Assembly (NCBI GenBank): GCA_025928215.1
Contig: JAICJW010000007.1
Span: 1 to 29,079 of the forward strand
Source: Chloroflexia bacterium
GTDB lineage: Bacteria > Chloroflexota > Chloroflexia > Thermomicrobiales > JALYUS01
DNA length: 29,079 bases
Reading direction: 5' to 3'
Made by a program: the position numbers and the translations under genes. Below, one piece after another: positions 1-7,699 of the stretch. The notes beneath the pieces are model-generated. The model had not been told where the DNA came from. It searched no databases and worked only from the letters and a program-made list of their open reading frames with translations. How positions within the stretch are numbered: position 1 is the first letter of the stretch; every line of letters starts with the position of its first letter.

Positions 1-1071
1 AGCATCGAACCGAAAGTCCCCAACTTCTGGGGGCCGGCATATCAGAGTGTATTTCCGGAGCAATATCAGGAAGCGACGGGCGGGCAGCGCCTCGTCCAGT
101 ACTTCGATAAGGCGCGCATGGAGCAGACGACGGCGAGCGGGCCAGTCACGAATGGGCTGCTGACGGTCGAACTGATCACCGGGCAGCGACAGTTCGGCAA
201 CAACGCCTTCACGGCATATCCGCCCGCAACGATCCCGGTGGTTGGCGATCCGACCAATCCCTTCCCGACGTATGCCTCGTTCGGGGCAAGCGTCCTGCCC
301 GCGAAGGTGCCGCAGCGCGCCGACGCGGATGGCGATGTCTACAACCCGGACGGCACTCTGACCGTGGATAAACAGCGCGCGGCGGCACCCGGCGCGGCAT
401 TCGGGTCATACCAGTCCGATCCCGGCGGGCGCTTCGCCCACAATATTCCCCTCGCCTTCTGGTCTTACCTCTCCGCCCTCCCCATCCCCTGGCAGTCCGC
501 AATGGGTTACCCCCTCACCGAGGCCGTCTGGGTCCGGGTCAACCTCAACTCCACCCCTACATGGGTATTAGTGCAACCATTTGAGCGGCGCGTCCTCTCC
601 TATACGCCGACGAATACGGCCGCCTTCCAGGTCGAGATGGGCAACATTGGCCAGCACTACTTCCAGTGGCGGTATTCCACCAATCCCGGCGGGGTCGCCG
701 GCCCCGCGACCGCGACGCCAATCCCCACCGTCATCCCAACGGTCACCCCGACGCCGATCATCACACCAACCAGTACCGCGGAGCAGCAAGGAGTCGAGAT
801 CCTCAACTTCCGGCAAACCGGATTGACGGACACGACCTTCTCGTTCTCGTTCAATACCAGCCTCGCCGCAACCTCGTACATCCGCTACGGCACGTCGAGC
901 GGCACATACCCGAATGCCATAGATATCGCGACCACCCCAACCAAAACGCACGCCGGCACCTTGACGGGCCTCACCCCGAACACGCTCTATTTCTTCACGA
1001 TCCGCGTCAAGTCGGATGTTGATGCAATCAACCGGAATGAGGACTACTTCATTACGCTGGCATCACCGTAA
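1..1071 (+). CDS. Secreted Chloroflexota-type surface protein with FN3-like domain (5' partial)
   Basis: The reading frame is open from the first base of the window, so the N-terminus and signal peptide lie outside; 356 codons are visible. Residues about 1-223 are a domain shared with the next gene, with the motifs FWGPAYQ, QRLVQYFDKARMEQT, VLVQPFERRVLSYTPTN and VEMGNIGQHYFQWRY. I know this domain type from secreted Chloroflexota proteins, but its function is not established. A Pro/Thr linker follows, then a fibronectin-III-like beta domain (about residues 262-353, with a G-L-T-P-N-T-x-Y-F-F strand). The protein ends abruptly after the FN3 domain, where the paralogue continues into a PT-rich linker. 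Another frame downstream encodes such a PT-rich tail, so a frameshift may have shortened it. Probably extracellular and possibly involved in surface binding, which is inference. Confidence 0.75.
   Translation, partial: SIEPKVPNFWGPAYQSVFPEQYQEATGGQRLVQYFDKARMEQTTASGPVTNGLLTVELITGQRQFGNNAFTAYPPATIPVVGDPTNPFPTYASFGASVLPAKVPQRADADGDVYNPDGTLTVDKQRAAAPGAAFGSYQSDPGGRFAHNIPLAFWSYLSALPIPWQSAMGYPLTEAVWVRVNLNSTPTWVLVQPFERRVLSYTPTNTAAFQVEMGNIGQHYFQWRYSTNPGGVAGPATATPIPTVIPTVTPTPIITPTSTAEQQGVEILNFRQTGLTDTTFSFSFNTSLAATSYIRYGTSSGTYPNAIDIATTPTKTHAGTLTGLTPNTLYFFTIRVKSDVDAINRNEDYFITLASP
64..192 (+). repeat. 129-bp tract identical to 1442-1570
   Basis: This tract is base-for-base identical to 1442-1570 (offset 1378) within the tandem paralogues. 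A second identical tract of 42 bp lies at 409-450 and 1787-1828 with the same offset. The sequence between the tracts has diverged clearly, at both DNA and protein level. Confidence 0.9.
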
Positions 1072-1137
1072 CGGCGACGCCGGGGCCGACGGTGACGCCT
1101 ACGCGTCCACTGAAATAATCGCGCCGTACGTACATCT

Positions 1138-1165
1138 TGCATTCATCCGCGCCATTCCATAGACT
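1138..1165 (+). promoter_or_regulatory. Possible sigma-70 promoter for the second secreted paralogue
   Basis: TTGCAT (1138-1143) and TAGACT (1160-1165) are separated by 16 bp, about 55 bp before the preferred ATG at 1220. Both boxes match the consensus only partly, so this is a weak call. Confidence 0.3.
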
Positions 1166-1219
1166 TTGCCCGTTCACGATCTGGCAAGCGAAGTCTCTTC
1201 TCTGAAGGGGAGGCGGCAG

Positions 1220-3016
1220 ATGGGGTCCGGGGCATTACGGTCGGCACCATTTCGCAGCGTGCTCGCGATGGCAGCAGGATTGCTTCTGCTCGCGACGTTT
1301 GTCGCCGCCCCGGCGTTCACGCACGGCAGCGCGGCAAACATCCCCTCCGGCTTACCGGCATTTGGAACGCTCTGGAGTAGTATCGAACCCGTCGTGCCAA
1401 ATTTCTGGGGGCCGGCATACCAGACGATCTTCCCGGAGCAGTATCAGGAAGCGACGGGCGGGCAGCGCCTCGTCCAGTACTTCGATAAGGCGCGCATGGA
1501 GCAGACGACGGCGAGCGGGCCAGTCACGAATGGGCTGCTGACGGTCGAACTGATCACCGGGCAGCGACAGATGGGTGACACATTGTTCGCGGCCTTCCCG
1601 CCTTCCATGCTGCCCGTCGTTGGTGATCCGACGAATAGCTGGCCGCCCTACGCGGCGTTCGGCGCGGGCATCTTTGCGGCAAAGGTGGGCAAAAGCAGCG
1701 ACCCGGTAGGAACGGTGTACAAAACGGACGGCACGTTCGGGTTCAATCCCGGCCTTGCGGCGGCACCCGGCGCGGCGTTCGGATCGTACCAGTCCGATCC
1801 CGGCGGGCGCTTCGCCCACAATATTCCCTTCGCCTTCTGGTCCTACCTCTCCGCCCTCCCCATCCCCTGGCTCTCCACAATGGGGTTGCCGCTTACCGAG
1901 GCGGTCTGGGTCAACGTCACTGTCGGCGGGGTCGCGACATGGGTGCTGGTGCAGCCATTCGAGCGGCGCGTCCTCTCGTATACGCCCACCAACCCCCTCG
2001 CCTTTCAGGTCGAGATGGGCAATATCGGCCAGCACTACTTCCAATGGCGCTACACGGCGAGCCCTCACGGCAACGCTTCCCTCGCGACTGGCATCACGAC
2101 CCCAACGACAGCGGCGACTCAGGCGGCCTCAACCGTCACGGTCTCAGGAACGCCGGGGGTGCTGACGATCTCATCGGTGGAACTTGGAACAGTGACGGAA
2201 ACGACGTTCGCACTCTCATTCAAAACCTCCGTCGCGGCCACGACGGAAATTCTCTACGGCACAGTGAGCCACAGTTATACGTTCCAGCAGGAGATCTCGA
2301 CGGTCGCGACACAGTCTCATCAGGTGAACCTCACGGCGCTGCAACCGGGAACGAAGTATTATTTCGCCATACGCGCGACGACCAGTACCACGGCGGTTCA
2401 GGCCGGGGAAGATTTCTTCACCACCGGTGGCATATCGCCGGGTACCGGCACTCCTAGACTGCCGACCGTGACACCGACGACCACGGAGCAACCATCGTCG
2501 CCCACTCCGACAATGACACCACGGCCACCAACGGTCACACCGACGAACACGGTACAGCCACCGTCACCGACACCAACGATGGAGCCACGATCCGTTCGCA
2601 TGGTGCTTACACAAATCATTGTGCGCGCCTCATCCCCCGCGCAATTGTCATCCTCGGTCATCCTACTGGAAAACACGACAGCCGATCTCTCTTTCGCGTA
2701 TGCCGGATCATCAAACGCGACGACCGGGACCGTGCAACTGACCCATTGGGTGCGTGATACGACGAACCCGATAGCATCCAGCACCAATACATCCGGACCG
2801 CTCTCGCTTACGGACAAGCAGACGCCGCTCATCCTCTCCGCAGCCGTGACGATCCCCTTTGTGGACCCGACCGTTCCGTCGCTGGCCGTCAGATTCAGCC
2901 AGAACGTTTTGCCGTCCGACTATACACCGGGTACGACAATCACCTCGCCGCCACTCAGCAACGCCCACACGCCCGGATACAACGTCACGCTGGCCTTCAC
3001 GGTGGCGCTGGGATAA
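1220..3016 (+). CDS. Secreted surface protein, paralogue of the upstream gene, with FN3-like and C-terminal beta domains
   Basis: A 598-aa protein. I start it at ATG 1220 because AGGGGAGG lies just upstream and the first residues form a signal peptide (basic start, hydrophobic stretch at about 14-31, likely cleavage near 37). A TTG at 1166 is in frame but has no ribosome-binding site. Residues about 60-278 repeat the domain of the upstream gene (QRLVQYFDKARMEQT, FERRVLSYTPTN, GNIGQHYFQWRY). An FN3-like domain spans about 313-402, a Thr/Pro linker with two near-copies of a PTVTPT..PPSPTPTM unit spans about 405-458, and an Asn/Thr-rich beta domain of unknown family ends the protein (459-598). 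It lies in tandem with its paralogue, so the pair arose by duplication. It is probably exported and surface-exposed; the ligand is unknown. Confidence 0.85.
   Translation: MGSGALRSAPFRSVLAMAAGLLLLATFVAAPAFTHGSAANIPSGLPAFGTLWSSIEPVVPNFWGPAYQTIFPEQYQEATGGQRLVQYFDKARMEQTTASGPVTNGLLTVELITGQRQMGDTLFAAFPPSMLPVVGDPTNSWPPYAAFGAGIFAAKVGKSSDPVGTVYKTDGTFGFNPGLAAAPGAAFGSYQSDPGGRFAHNIPFAFWSYLSALPIPWLSTMGLPLTEAVWVNVTVGGVATWVLVQPFERRVLSYTPTNPLAFQVEMGNIGQHYFQWRYTASPHGNASLATGITTPTTAATQAASTVTVSGTPGVLTISSVELGTVTETTFALSFKTSVAATTEILYGTVSHSYTFQQEISTVATQSHQVNLTALQPGTKYYFAIRATTSTTAVQAGEDFFTTGGISPGTGTPRLPTVTPTTTEQPSSPTPTMTPRPPTVTPTNTVQPPSPTPTMEPRSVRMVLTQIIVRASSPAQLSSSVILLENTTADLSFAYAGSSNATTGTVQLTHWVRDTTNPIASSTNTSGPLSLTDKQTPLILSAAVTIPFVDPTVPSLAVRFSQNVLPSDYTPGTTITSPPLSNAHTPGYNVTLAFTVALG
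1442..1570 (+). repeat. 129-bp tract identical to 64-192
   Basis: Second member of the identical pair. It encodes the segment from YQEATGGQ to TGQRQ in both paralogues. Confidence 0.9.
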
Positions 3017-3108
3017 GCACGTCGCTCTCACTGCCCCGACCGGACGGGGGCGCTCCGCTTCACCGCTCGAAAAATCGCCGGGCCTCGGTGGCAAAAGTGG
3101 GGCGTACG

Positions 3109-3117
3109 TGCGATACT
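3109..3117 (+). promoter_or_regulatory. Extended -10 element before typA
   Basis: TGC followed by GATACT resembles the TGnTAnnnT extended -10 seen elsewhere in the window. No good -35 box lies 17 bp upstream. It would leave a leader of about 50 nt before the TTG start. Confidence 0.35.
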
Positions 3118-3175
3118 TACAGGTCGGCGGGCGCGCACGCTCGCGGGATTTATTGAGAAGGAAAGGCCTTAACCC

Positions 3176-5035
3176 TTGCAGCAAACCCTCGCGGAACGAC
3201 CCACCGCGCTCAAACATCCGATGCGGCACGAGATCCGCAATGTCGCGATCATCGCGCACGTTGACCACGGCAAAACGACGCTCGTGGATGGGCTGCTCAA
3301 GCAGTCACACGTCTTCCGCGATCCGAATGCGGCGGGCACCTTGATCATGGATTCCAACCCGCTGGAGCGCGAGCGCGGCATCACGATCCTCGCCAAAAAC
3401 ACCGCCGTGATGTATGAAGGCGTCAAAATCAACATCATTGATACCCCCGGTCATGCGGACTTCGGCGGCGAGGTCGAGCGTGTCCTCAATATGGCCGACG
3501 GCTGCCTTCTGCTCGTGGACGCCGTTGAGGGGCCGATGCCGCAAACGCGCACCGTCCTCACCCACGCGCTGACCCTCGGCCTCCGCCCGATCGTCGTCAT
3601 CAACAAGGTGGATCGCCCGAACGCGCGCATTGACGAGGTGCTGGAACTGACGAGCGATCTCTTCCTTGCGCTCGCCACGGACGCCGATCAACTCGACTTC
3701 CCCGTCATCTATACCATCGCGCGGGATGGCCGCGCCGGGACCGATCCGAACGCCCTCGCGGAGGACCTCCGCCCGCTCTTCGACGCGATCCTCGAATACA
3801 TCCCGCCGCCCGTTGGCGATCCGGACGGGCCGTTTCAGATGCTCGTCGCCTCGCTCGATTACGACACCCACCGGGGGCGGATCGCCGTCGGGCGGATCAG
3901 CCGGGGACGCATCGCGCCAGGGCAGACCGTCGCGCGCGCTTCGCTCGATGGCACCGTGACACCGGGGCGCATCACCTACGTCGCGGCATACGATGGGCTG
4001 CGTCGGGTGGATGTTGAGCGCGCGGCAGCGGGGGACATCGTCGCGCTCAATGGCATCCCGCAAGTGACGATTTCGGATACGCTTGCCGATCCGGAGCATC
4101 CCGAGGCGCTCCCCGCCATCGCCGTGGAGGAACCAACGCTGCGGCTGACCTTCGGCGTCAGCACCTCGCCCTTCGCAGGGCGCGAGGGAAAATTCGTCAC
4201 GTCACGGCAGATTCGCGACCGTTTGATGCACGAACTGGAGACGAATGTCTCGCTGCGCGTCGAATCCACCGAGCAAGCGGATGTCTTTCAGGTCTCCGGG
4301 CGCGGCGAACTGCATCTCGCCGTCCTGATCGAGACGATGCGGCGCGAGGGGTATGAGTTCCAGGTCTCCCGCCCGGAAGTGATCGTGCGGAAGACGGACC
4401 ACGGCACGCTTGAACCGATGGAGCGGCTGCTGATTGACACGACCGCCGAATACACCGGCGCGGTCAATGAACTGCTCGGCCCGCGCCGCGCGATCCTCCT
4501 CGATCTCCGGCAGGACGACACCGGGCGCGTGCGGATGGAGTTTACCGTCCCGACGCGCGGGTTGATTGGCTTCCGCAACGCGCTCCTCACCGCGACGCGG
4601 GGCACGGCGACGATGGGGTCGGTCCTGCTCGGCTACGAGCCGTGGGCGGGCGAGATCACGGGCAATCGAGGCGGCGCGCTGGTTGCCTCCGAGCCGGGCA
4701 TTTCGACCACCTTCGGCTTGCAGAACGCGCAGGAACGCGGTGTCACCTTTATTGATTCGCAGACGCCGGTCTACGCGGGCATGATTATCGGCCAGCAGCC
4801 CCGCGAGAACGACCTCGCGATCAATGTGGCGAAGGAAAAGAAACTGACGAATATGCGCTCCTCGACGGGCGATATCGCCATTCGCCTGACGCCGCCGATT
4901 GAGATGAGCCTCGATAAGTCGCTCGATTTCCTCAATGATGACGAATTGCTCGAAGTGACGCCGCTCAATCTGCGCCTGCGCAAGCGGTATCTCGATGCCA
5001 ACGAGCGCGCCCGGATGCTCAAGCACGGGCGATGA
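3176..5035 (+). CDS. typA: Ribosome-associated translational GTPase TypA/BipA
   Basis: 619 aa, close to the usual 600-615 for TypA. It is an EF-G-like GTPase that binds the 70S ribosome and supports ribosome assembly and stress growth (family knowledge). G1 is AHVDHGKTT at 27-35, the switch I RGIT lies at 67-70, G3 DTPGH at 89-93 and G4 NKVD at 143-146. The beta-barrel domain, EF-G-like domain III (FGVSTSPFAGREGKFVTSRQ) and domain V (VEPT/RGLIGFR, then GEITGNRGGALV) follow in family order. The TTG start at 3176 has AGGAAAGG upstream; the ATG at 3221 is closer to the usual N-terminus but lacks a ribosome-binding site. The stop overlaps the start of the next gene (ATGA), suggesting translational coupling. 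Confidence 0.96.
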   Translation: MQQTLAERPTALKHPMRHEIRNVAIIAHVDHGKTTLVDGLLKQSHVFRDPNAAGTLIMDSNPLERERGITILAKNTAVMYEGVKINIIDTPGHADFGGEVERVLNMADGCLLLVDAVEGPMPQTRTVLTHALTLGLRPIVVINKVDRPNARIDEVLELTSDLFLALATDADQLDFPVIYTIARDGRAGTDPNALAEDLRPLFDAILEYIPPPVGDPDGPFQMLVASLDYDTHRGRIAVGRISRGRIAPGQTVARASLDGTVTPGRITYVAAYDGLRRVDVERAAAGDIVALNGIPQVTISDTLADPEHPEALPAIAVEEPTLRLTFGVSTSPFAGREGKFVTSRQIRDRLMHELETNVSLRVESTEQADVFQVSGRGELHLAVLIETMRREGYEFQVSRPEVIVRKTDHGTLEPMERLLIDTTAEYTGAVNELLGPRRAILLDLRQDDTGRVRMEFTVPTRGLIGFRNALLTATRGTATMGSVLLGYEPWAGEITGNRGGALVASEPGISTTFGLQNAQERGVTFIDSQTPVYAGMIIGQQPRENDLAINVAKEKKLTNMRSSTGDIAIRLTPPIEMSLDKSLDFLNDDELLEVTPLNLRLRKRYLDANERARMLKHGR

Positions 5036-5841
5036 GCGACGTCGTCCTCCTTGGCGCGGTCCATGACCCGGAGGGGCGCATCGCCGCGCTCCTTCCGACC
5101 GACCTGCCCCTGTTGCAACAACACTACGCCAGAATCTTCGCACTCTGTGGTATGGCGACCCTCCCTTCGACGATTGAGGCATTGCGCCAGTCTGGCGTGA
5201 CGGTCTTCAGTGGCGACGATATTCCGGTTAATGCCCGCCCGTACGCCCTCGGTGTGATGGCCTCCCACACGGAGTGGCAGCACGTCCACCTCTGCGACTT
5301 CGACAGTGCGCTCCACTGGGCGCGCTGCTGGCCCGATGAACTAGTCGCCGTGAACGCGACGATTGCGGCCTACGATTTCCTGCTCCTAGGCCGCACGGCA
5401 CGGGCGATGGCCTCCCTCCCCGAAGCGCAGCGGGAGACGGAGCGGCTAATTAACCTTCTCTTTGCCCGTACGACCGGCGGCCTCGATCCGTGGAGGCTCG
5501 GTGATGAACCGAATACGCTGATGGACCTCTGCGCTGGCGCGTGGGGCTTCTCACGGCGCGGTATCGCGGCGATCCACGCGCAATCTCGCGTGAGGGACAT
5601 CGGCTTCCACGCCGAATGGCCGCTGATCGCCCGCGATACACCGGGACTGCGCGCTGCCTACCTGCCCTGCGAGGGGCTGGAATACGAGACGGCGGATCGT
5701 TACGACGATCAGATCGCAGTGGCAGGCGGCATTGACGCGTGGCACGCACGCCAGAATGCGGACATTCGCCAGTGGCAGCAGCGCATCGGCTATATCACTC
5801 AGATCGCGGACGCGATCACCGCATACCCCCGGCAGCGCTAG
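5032..5841 (+). CDS. Unrecognised protein, possibly glycosyltransferase-like
   Basis: 269 aa, not assigned to a family by me. The start ATG overlaps the typA stop in an ATGA junction, so it is probably translated with typA. The sequence has an LLGAVHDPEG start, a segment HVHLCDFDSALHWARCWPDE around residues 84-103 with a D-x-D-like pair, and a later GLDPWRLGDEPNTLMDLC region. It has no signal peptide or membrane segment. The D-x-D in a short hydrophobic context and the overall size resemble GT-A glycosyltransferase folds, but this is only a guess. Codon use and composition match its neighbours. Confidence 0.75.
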   Translation: MSDVVLLGAVHDPEGRIAALLPTDLPLLQQHYARIFALCGMATLPSTIEALRQSGVTVFSGDDIPVNARPYALGVMASHTEWQHVHLCDFDSALHWARCWPDELVAVNATIAAYDFLLLGRTARAMASLPEAQRETERLINLLFARTTGGLDPWRLGDEPNTLMDLCAGAWGFSRRGIAAIHAQSRVRDIGFHAEWPLIARDTPGLRAAYLPCEGLEYETADRYDDQIAVAGGIDAWHARQNADIRQWQQRIGYITQIADAITAYPRQR

Positions 5842-5951
5842 CAGGGGCATGGCCCCCTTCGTAGAAGCGAAGCTTGAATCGCTGCCGCTCACGTCAGCCC
5901 CGTATAGATGCCCGCCGATCCGTACGACAAACCCCGCGCGCCCGTTTGTAC

Positions 5952-5957
5952 TATACT
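5952..5957 (+). promoter_or_regulatory. Possible -10 box for the NfeD/stomatin pair
   Basis: TATACT sits 43 bp before the ATG at 6000. No recognisable -35 box lies at the right distance, so confidence is low. Confidence 0.3.
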
Positions 5958-5999
5958 GATGTGGGAAGATATTGCGGTGCCGCCACAGGAGGGCGGACC

Positions 6000-6560
6000 A
6001 TGAGCAGAGCGATACTGACGATCCCGATCTTCGCCCAACTCAGTAATTATCGCGCGGACATCGTCGGCGGGATTCTGCTTGCCCTCGCGCTTCTGCTCAT
6101 GGTGGCGGAGATTTTCGCGCCGACGCACGGGAGCGTCGCCGTCGGTGGGTTGGTGATCCTCGTCGTCGGCCTGATCGTGCTCGCGCAGGGGACGGGGAGC
6201 GCGGTGCCCGTCGTGCTGATCGTCGCGCTCGCCCTCGCCCTCGTCGCCTTCGCGGCGCTGGTCATCTTCGAGGTCGCCATGGCGCGCCATCGTCCGGTGA
6301 CGACGGGCGCGAGCGGGCTGGAGAATGAGATCGGCGTCGTGCGCGAGGAACTGACGCCGGTCGGGATGGTCTTTGTGCATGGCGAGCGATGGCGCGCGAC
6401 GACGGAGGACGGCACGATCCTGCCCGTCGGTATGCCGGTGCGCATTCTTGCCGTCCAGAACTTGACGCTCATCGTCGAAGCCGCACCGGAGACGGCGACC
6501 ACATTGCCGCCCCTCCCCGGCGCATACGATACTCCGCCATCAGCAAGGAGAAGATCATGA
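6000..6560 (+). CDS. NfeD-like membrane protein
   Basis: 186 aa from the ATG at 6000, which has AGGAGGG six bases upstream; the open frame runs further 5' but without such a site. Three hydrophobic segments lie at about 20-95 (GGILLALALLLMVAEIFAP, then two Val/Leu-rich helices). They are followed by a soluble beta-barrel of the OB type (GLENEIGVVREELTPVGMVFVHGERWRA...GTILPVGMPVRILAVQNLTLIV), the hallmark of NfeD C-terminal domains. NfeD proteins pair with stomatin/SPFH proteins in membrane microdomains. The next gene is exactly that partner and overlaps this stop codon by ATGA, so the two are almost certainly co-translated. No ClpP-like protease domain is present, so this is the short NfeD form. 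Confidence 0.88.
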   Translation: MSRAILTIPIFAQLSNYRADIVGGILLALALLLMVAEIFAPTHGSVAVGGLVILVVGLIVLAQGTGSAVPVVLIVALALALVAFAALVIFEVAMARHRPVTTGASGLENEIGVVREELTPVGMVFVHGERWRATTEDGTILPVGMPVRILAVQNLTLIVEAAPETATTLPPLPGAYDTPPSARRRS

Positions 6561-7363
6561 ATCAGGCAGCGCTCGCGGTGATCGTCGCGGTCGTCATCAT
6601 CGTTGTGGTGACGATCCTTGCCGCGATTAAAGTCGTGCAGGAGTACGAGCGCGGCGTCGTCTTCCGGCTCGGTCGGCTCGTCGGGGCGCGCGGGCCGGGG
6701 ATCATTCTGCTCATCCCGTACGTCGAGCGGATGGTCAAAGTGGATTTGCGCATCGTGACGATGGACATCCCCGCTCAGGAAGTGATCACGAAGGATAACG
6801 TCACCGTGCGCGTCAATGCGGTGACGTATTTCCGCGTTCTCGATCCGCAGCGCGCCATCGTCCAGATCGCCGATTATGTGCGTGCGACGTCACAGATCGC
6901 GCAGACGACGCTCCGCAACGTGATCGGTCAGGTCGAACTCGATCAACTGCTCGCCGAGCGTGAGGCGATCAATCACCGCCTGCAAACGATCATTGACGAG
7001 CAGACGGAGCCGTGGGGCATCAAGGTGAGCATCGTCGAGTTGAAGGATGTCGAACTGCCGCAGACGATGCAGCGGGCAATGGCCCGGCAGGCGGAGGCGG
7101 AACGCGAGAAGCGCGCGAAGATTATCCACGCGCAGGGCGAGTTCGAGGCCTCGCAGCGCTTGCATGACGCGGCGCTCGTGATGGGGCAAACGCCTATCGC
7201 CATCCAGTTGCGCTATTTACAGACCCTCACCGAGATGACGAGCGTCGGCAATGCGACGACGGTGATCCCGATTCCCATTGATCTCTTCAATATGATGGGC
7301 AGCATGACCGGGAATGCACCCATCACGCGCCCTGCCGTCCCGCCGTTTGCCGCCGACGACTAA
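6557..7363 (+). CDS. Stomatin/prohibitin-like SPFH-domain protein
   Basis: 268 aa. The ATG at 6557 overlaps the nfeD-like stop and has AAGGAG six bases upstream. One N-terminal membrane helix (about 5-25, Val/Ile-rich) precedes the SPFH domain, with the typical VVQEYERGVVFRLGR, GPGIILLIPYVERMVKVDLR, DNVTVRVNAVTYFRV and AQTTLRNVIGQVELDQLL motifs. A charged Ala/Glu/Arg-rich coiled coil (about 180-215, MARQAEAEREKRAKIIHAQG) ends in the usual oligomerisation tail. The protein should form membrane-anchored oligomers with the NfeD-like partner and affect membrane organisation or proteolysis. Length and motif order are normal for bacterial slipin-type stomatins. Confidence 0.95.
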   Translation: MNQAALAVIVAVVIIVVVTILAAIKVVQEYERGVVFRLGRLVGARGPGIILLIPYVERMVKVDLRIVTMDIPAQEVITKDNVTVRVNAVTYFRVLDPQRAIVQIADYVRATSQIAQTTLRNVIGQVELDQLLAEREAINHRLQTIIDEQTEPWGIKVSIVELKDVELPQTMQRAMARQAEAEREKRAKIIHAQGEFEASQRLHDAALVMGQTPIAIQLRYLQTLTEMTSVGNATTVIPIPIDLFNMMGSMTGNAPITRPAVPPFAADD

Positions 7364-7386
7364 CACCTGCACGAGGGGATTTAAAT

Positions 7387-7416
7387 AAAATCAATCTCGG
7401 TATTGACAAAATCAAT
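7387..7416 (+). promoter_or_regulatory. Direct and inverted repeat over the -35 box, likely operator
   Basis: AAAATCAAT occurs at 7387-7395 and again at 7408-7416, start to start 21 bp apart, which is two helical turns. The second copy is also half of the palindrome TATTGA-caaaa-TCAATA (7401-7417) that covers the -35 box. A dimeric regulator could bind here and block the promoter. The DUF2089 helix-turn-helix protein encoded downstream is the obvious candidate, by inference. Confidence 0.5.
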
Positions 7417-7431
7417 ATCACCTGCTATGAT
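7403..7431 (+). promoter_or_regulatory. Strong sigma-70 promoter with extended -10
   Basis: A perfect TTGACA (7403-7408), a 17-bp spacer and TATGAT (7426-7431) preceded by TGC (7423-7425), an extended -10. It is the best promoter in the window and drives the 69-aa ORF, DUF2089 and DUF4097 genes. The local AT-rich stretch stands out from the GC-rich surroundings. Confidence 0.75.
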
Positions 7432-7487
7432 CCGTAGTGTCGGCAGAACGCTGCTGATAAACGCTCCGTTATCTGGAGGGTGACCAA

Positions 7488-7697
7488 ATGACACTGACGA
7501 TCGCAACGCGCTGGCGGGTAACGTTTCGAGTGCAATCCCTCGCGCGGGTGACGATGCCGCCCACCGTCTCCGTCTCCGCACCGAAGCGGCCCGATTTACT
7601 GGCGATTGCCCAGGCGCGACAGATGCGCAACGAGACGGAGCAGAGGCGCTACCACTGGGAGAAGGAAGCAATGCTCAGTTGCCGAAGGATGTTTTAG
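7488..7697 (+). CDS. Small 69-aa protein, unknown function
   Basis: First ORF behind the strong promoter. The ATG at 7488 has TGGAGGGTG seven bases upstream, one of the best ribosome-binding sites here. The protein is basic (many Arg), begins MTLTIATRWRVTF and has a helical, charged C-terminal half ending EKEAMLSCRRMF. No membrane helix or known domain is visible. It stops two bases before the next ATG (7700), as expected of an operon member. It could be a real small protein or a translated leader that couples expression to DUF2089. I do not recognise a family. Confidence 0.6.
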   Translation: MTLTIATRWRVTFRVQSLARVTMPPTVSVSAPKRPDLLAIAQARQMRNETEQRRYHWEKEAMLSCRRMF

Positions 7698-7699
7698 CG

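Noticed and set aside
3033..3051. GC hairpin after the second secreted gene
   Set aside because: Six base pairs with a bulge and no T tract. Not convincing.
4202..5182. Minus-strand ORF of 326 aa opposite typA
   Set aside because: It is a shadow of the typA coding frame, and typA is complete with all motifs.
5844..5857. Hairpin GGGGC-atg-GCCCC after the unknown gene
   Set aside because: A stem of 5 bp with no T tract is too weak to call a terminator.
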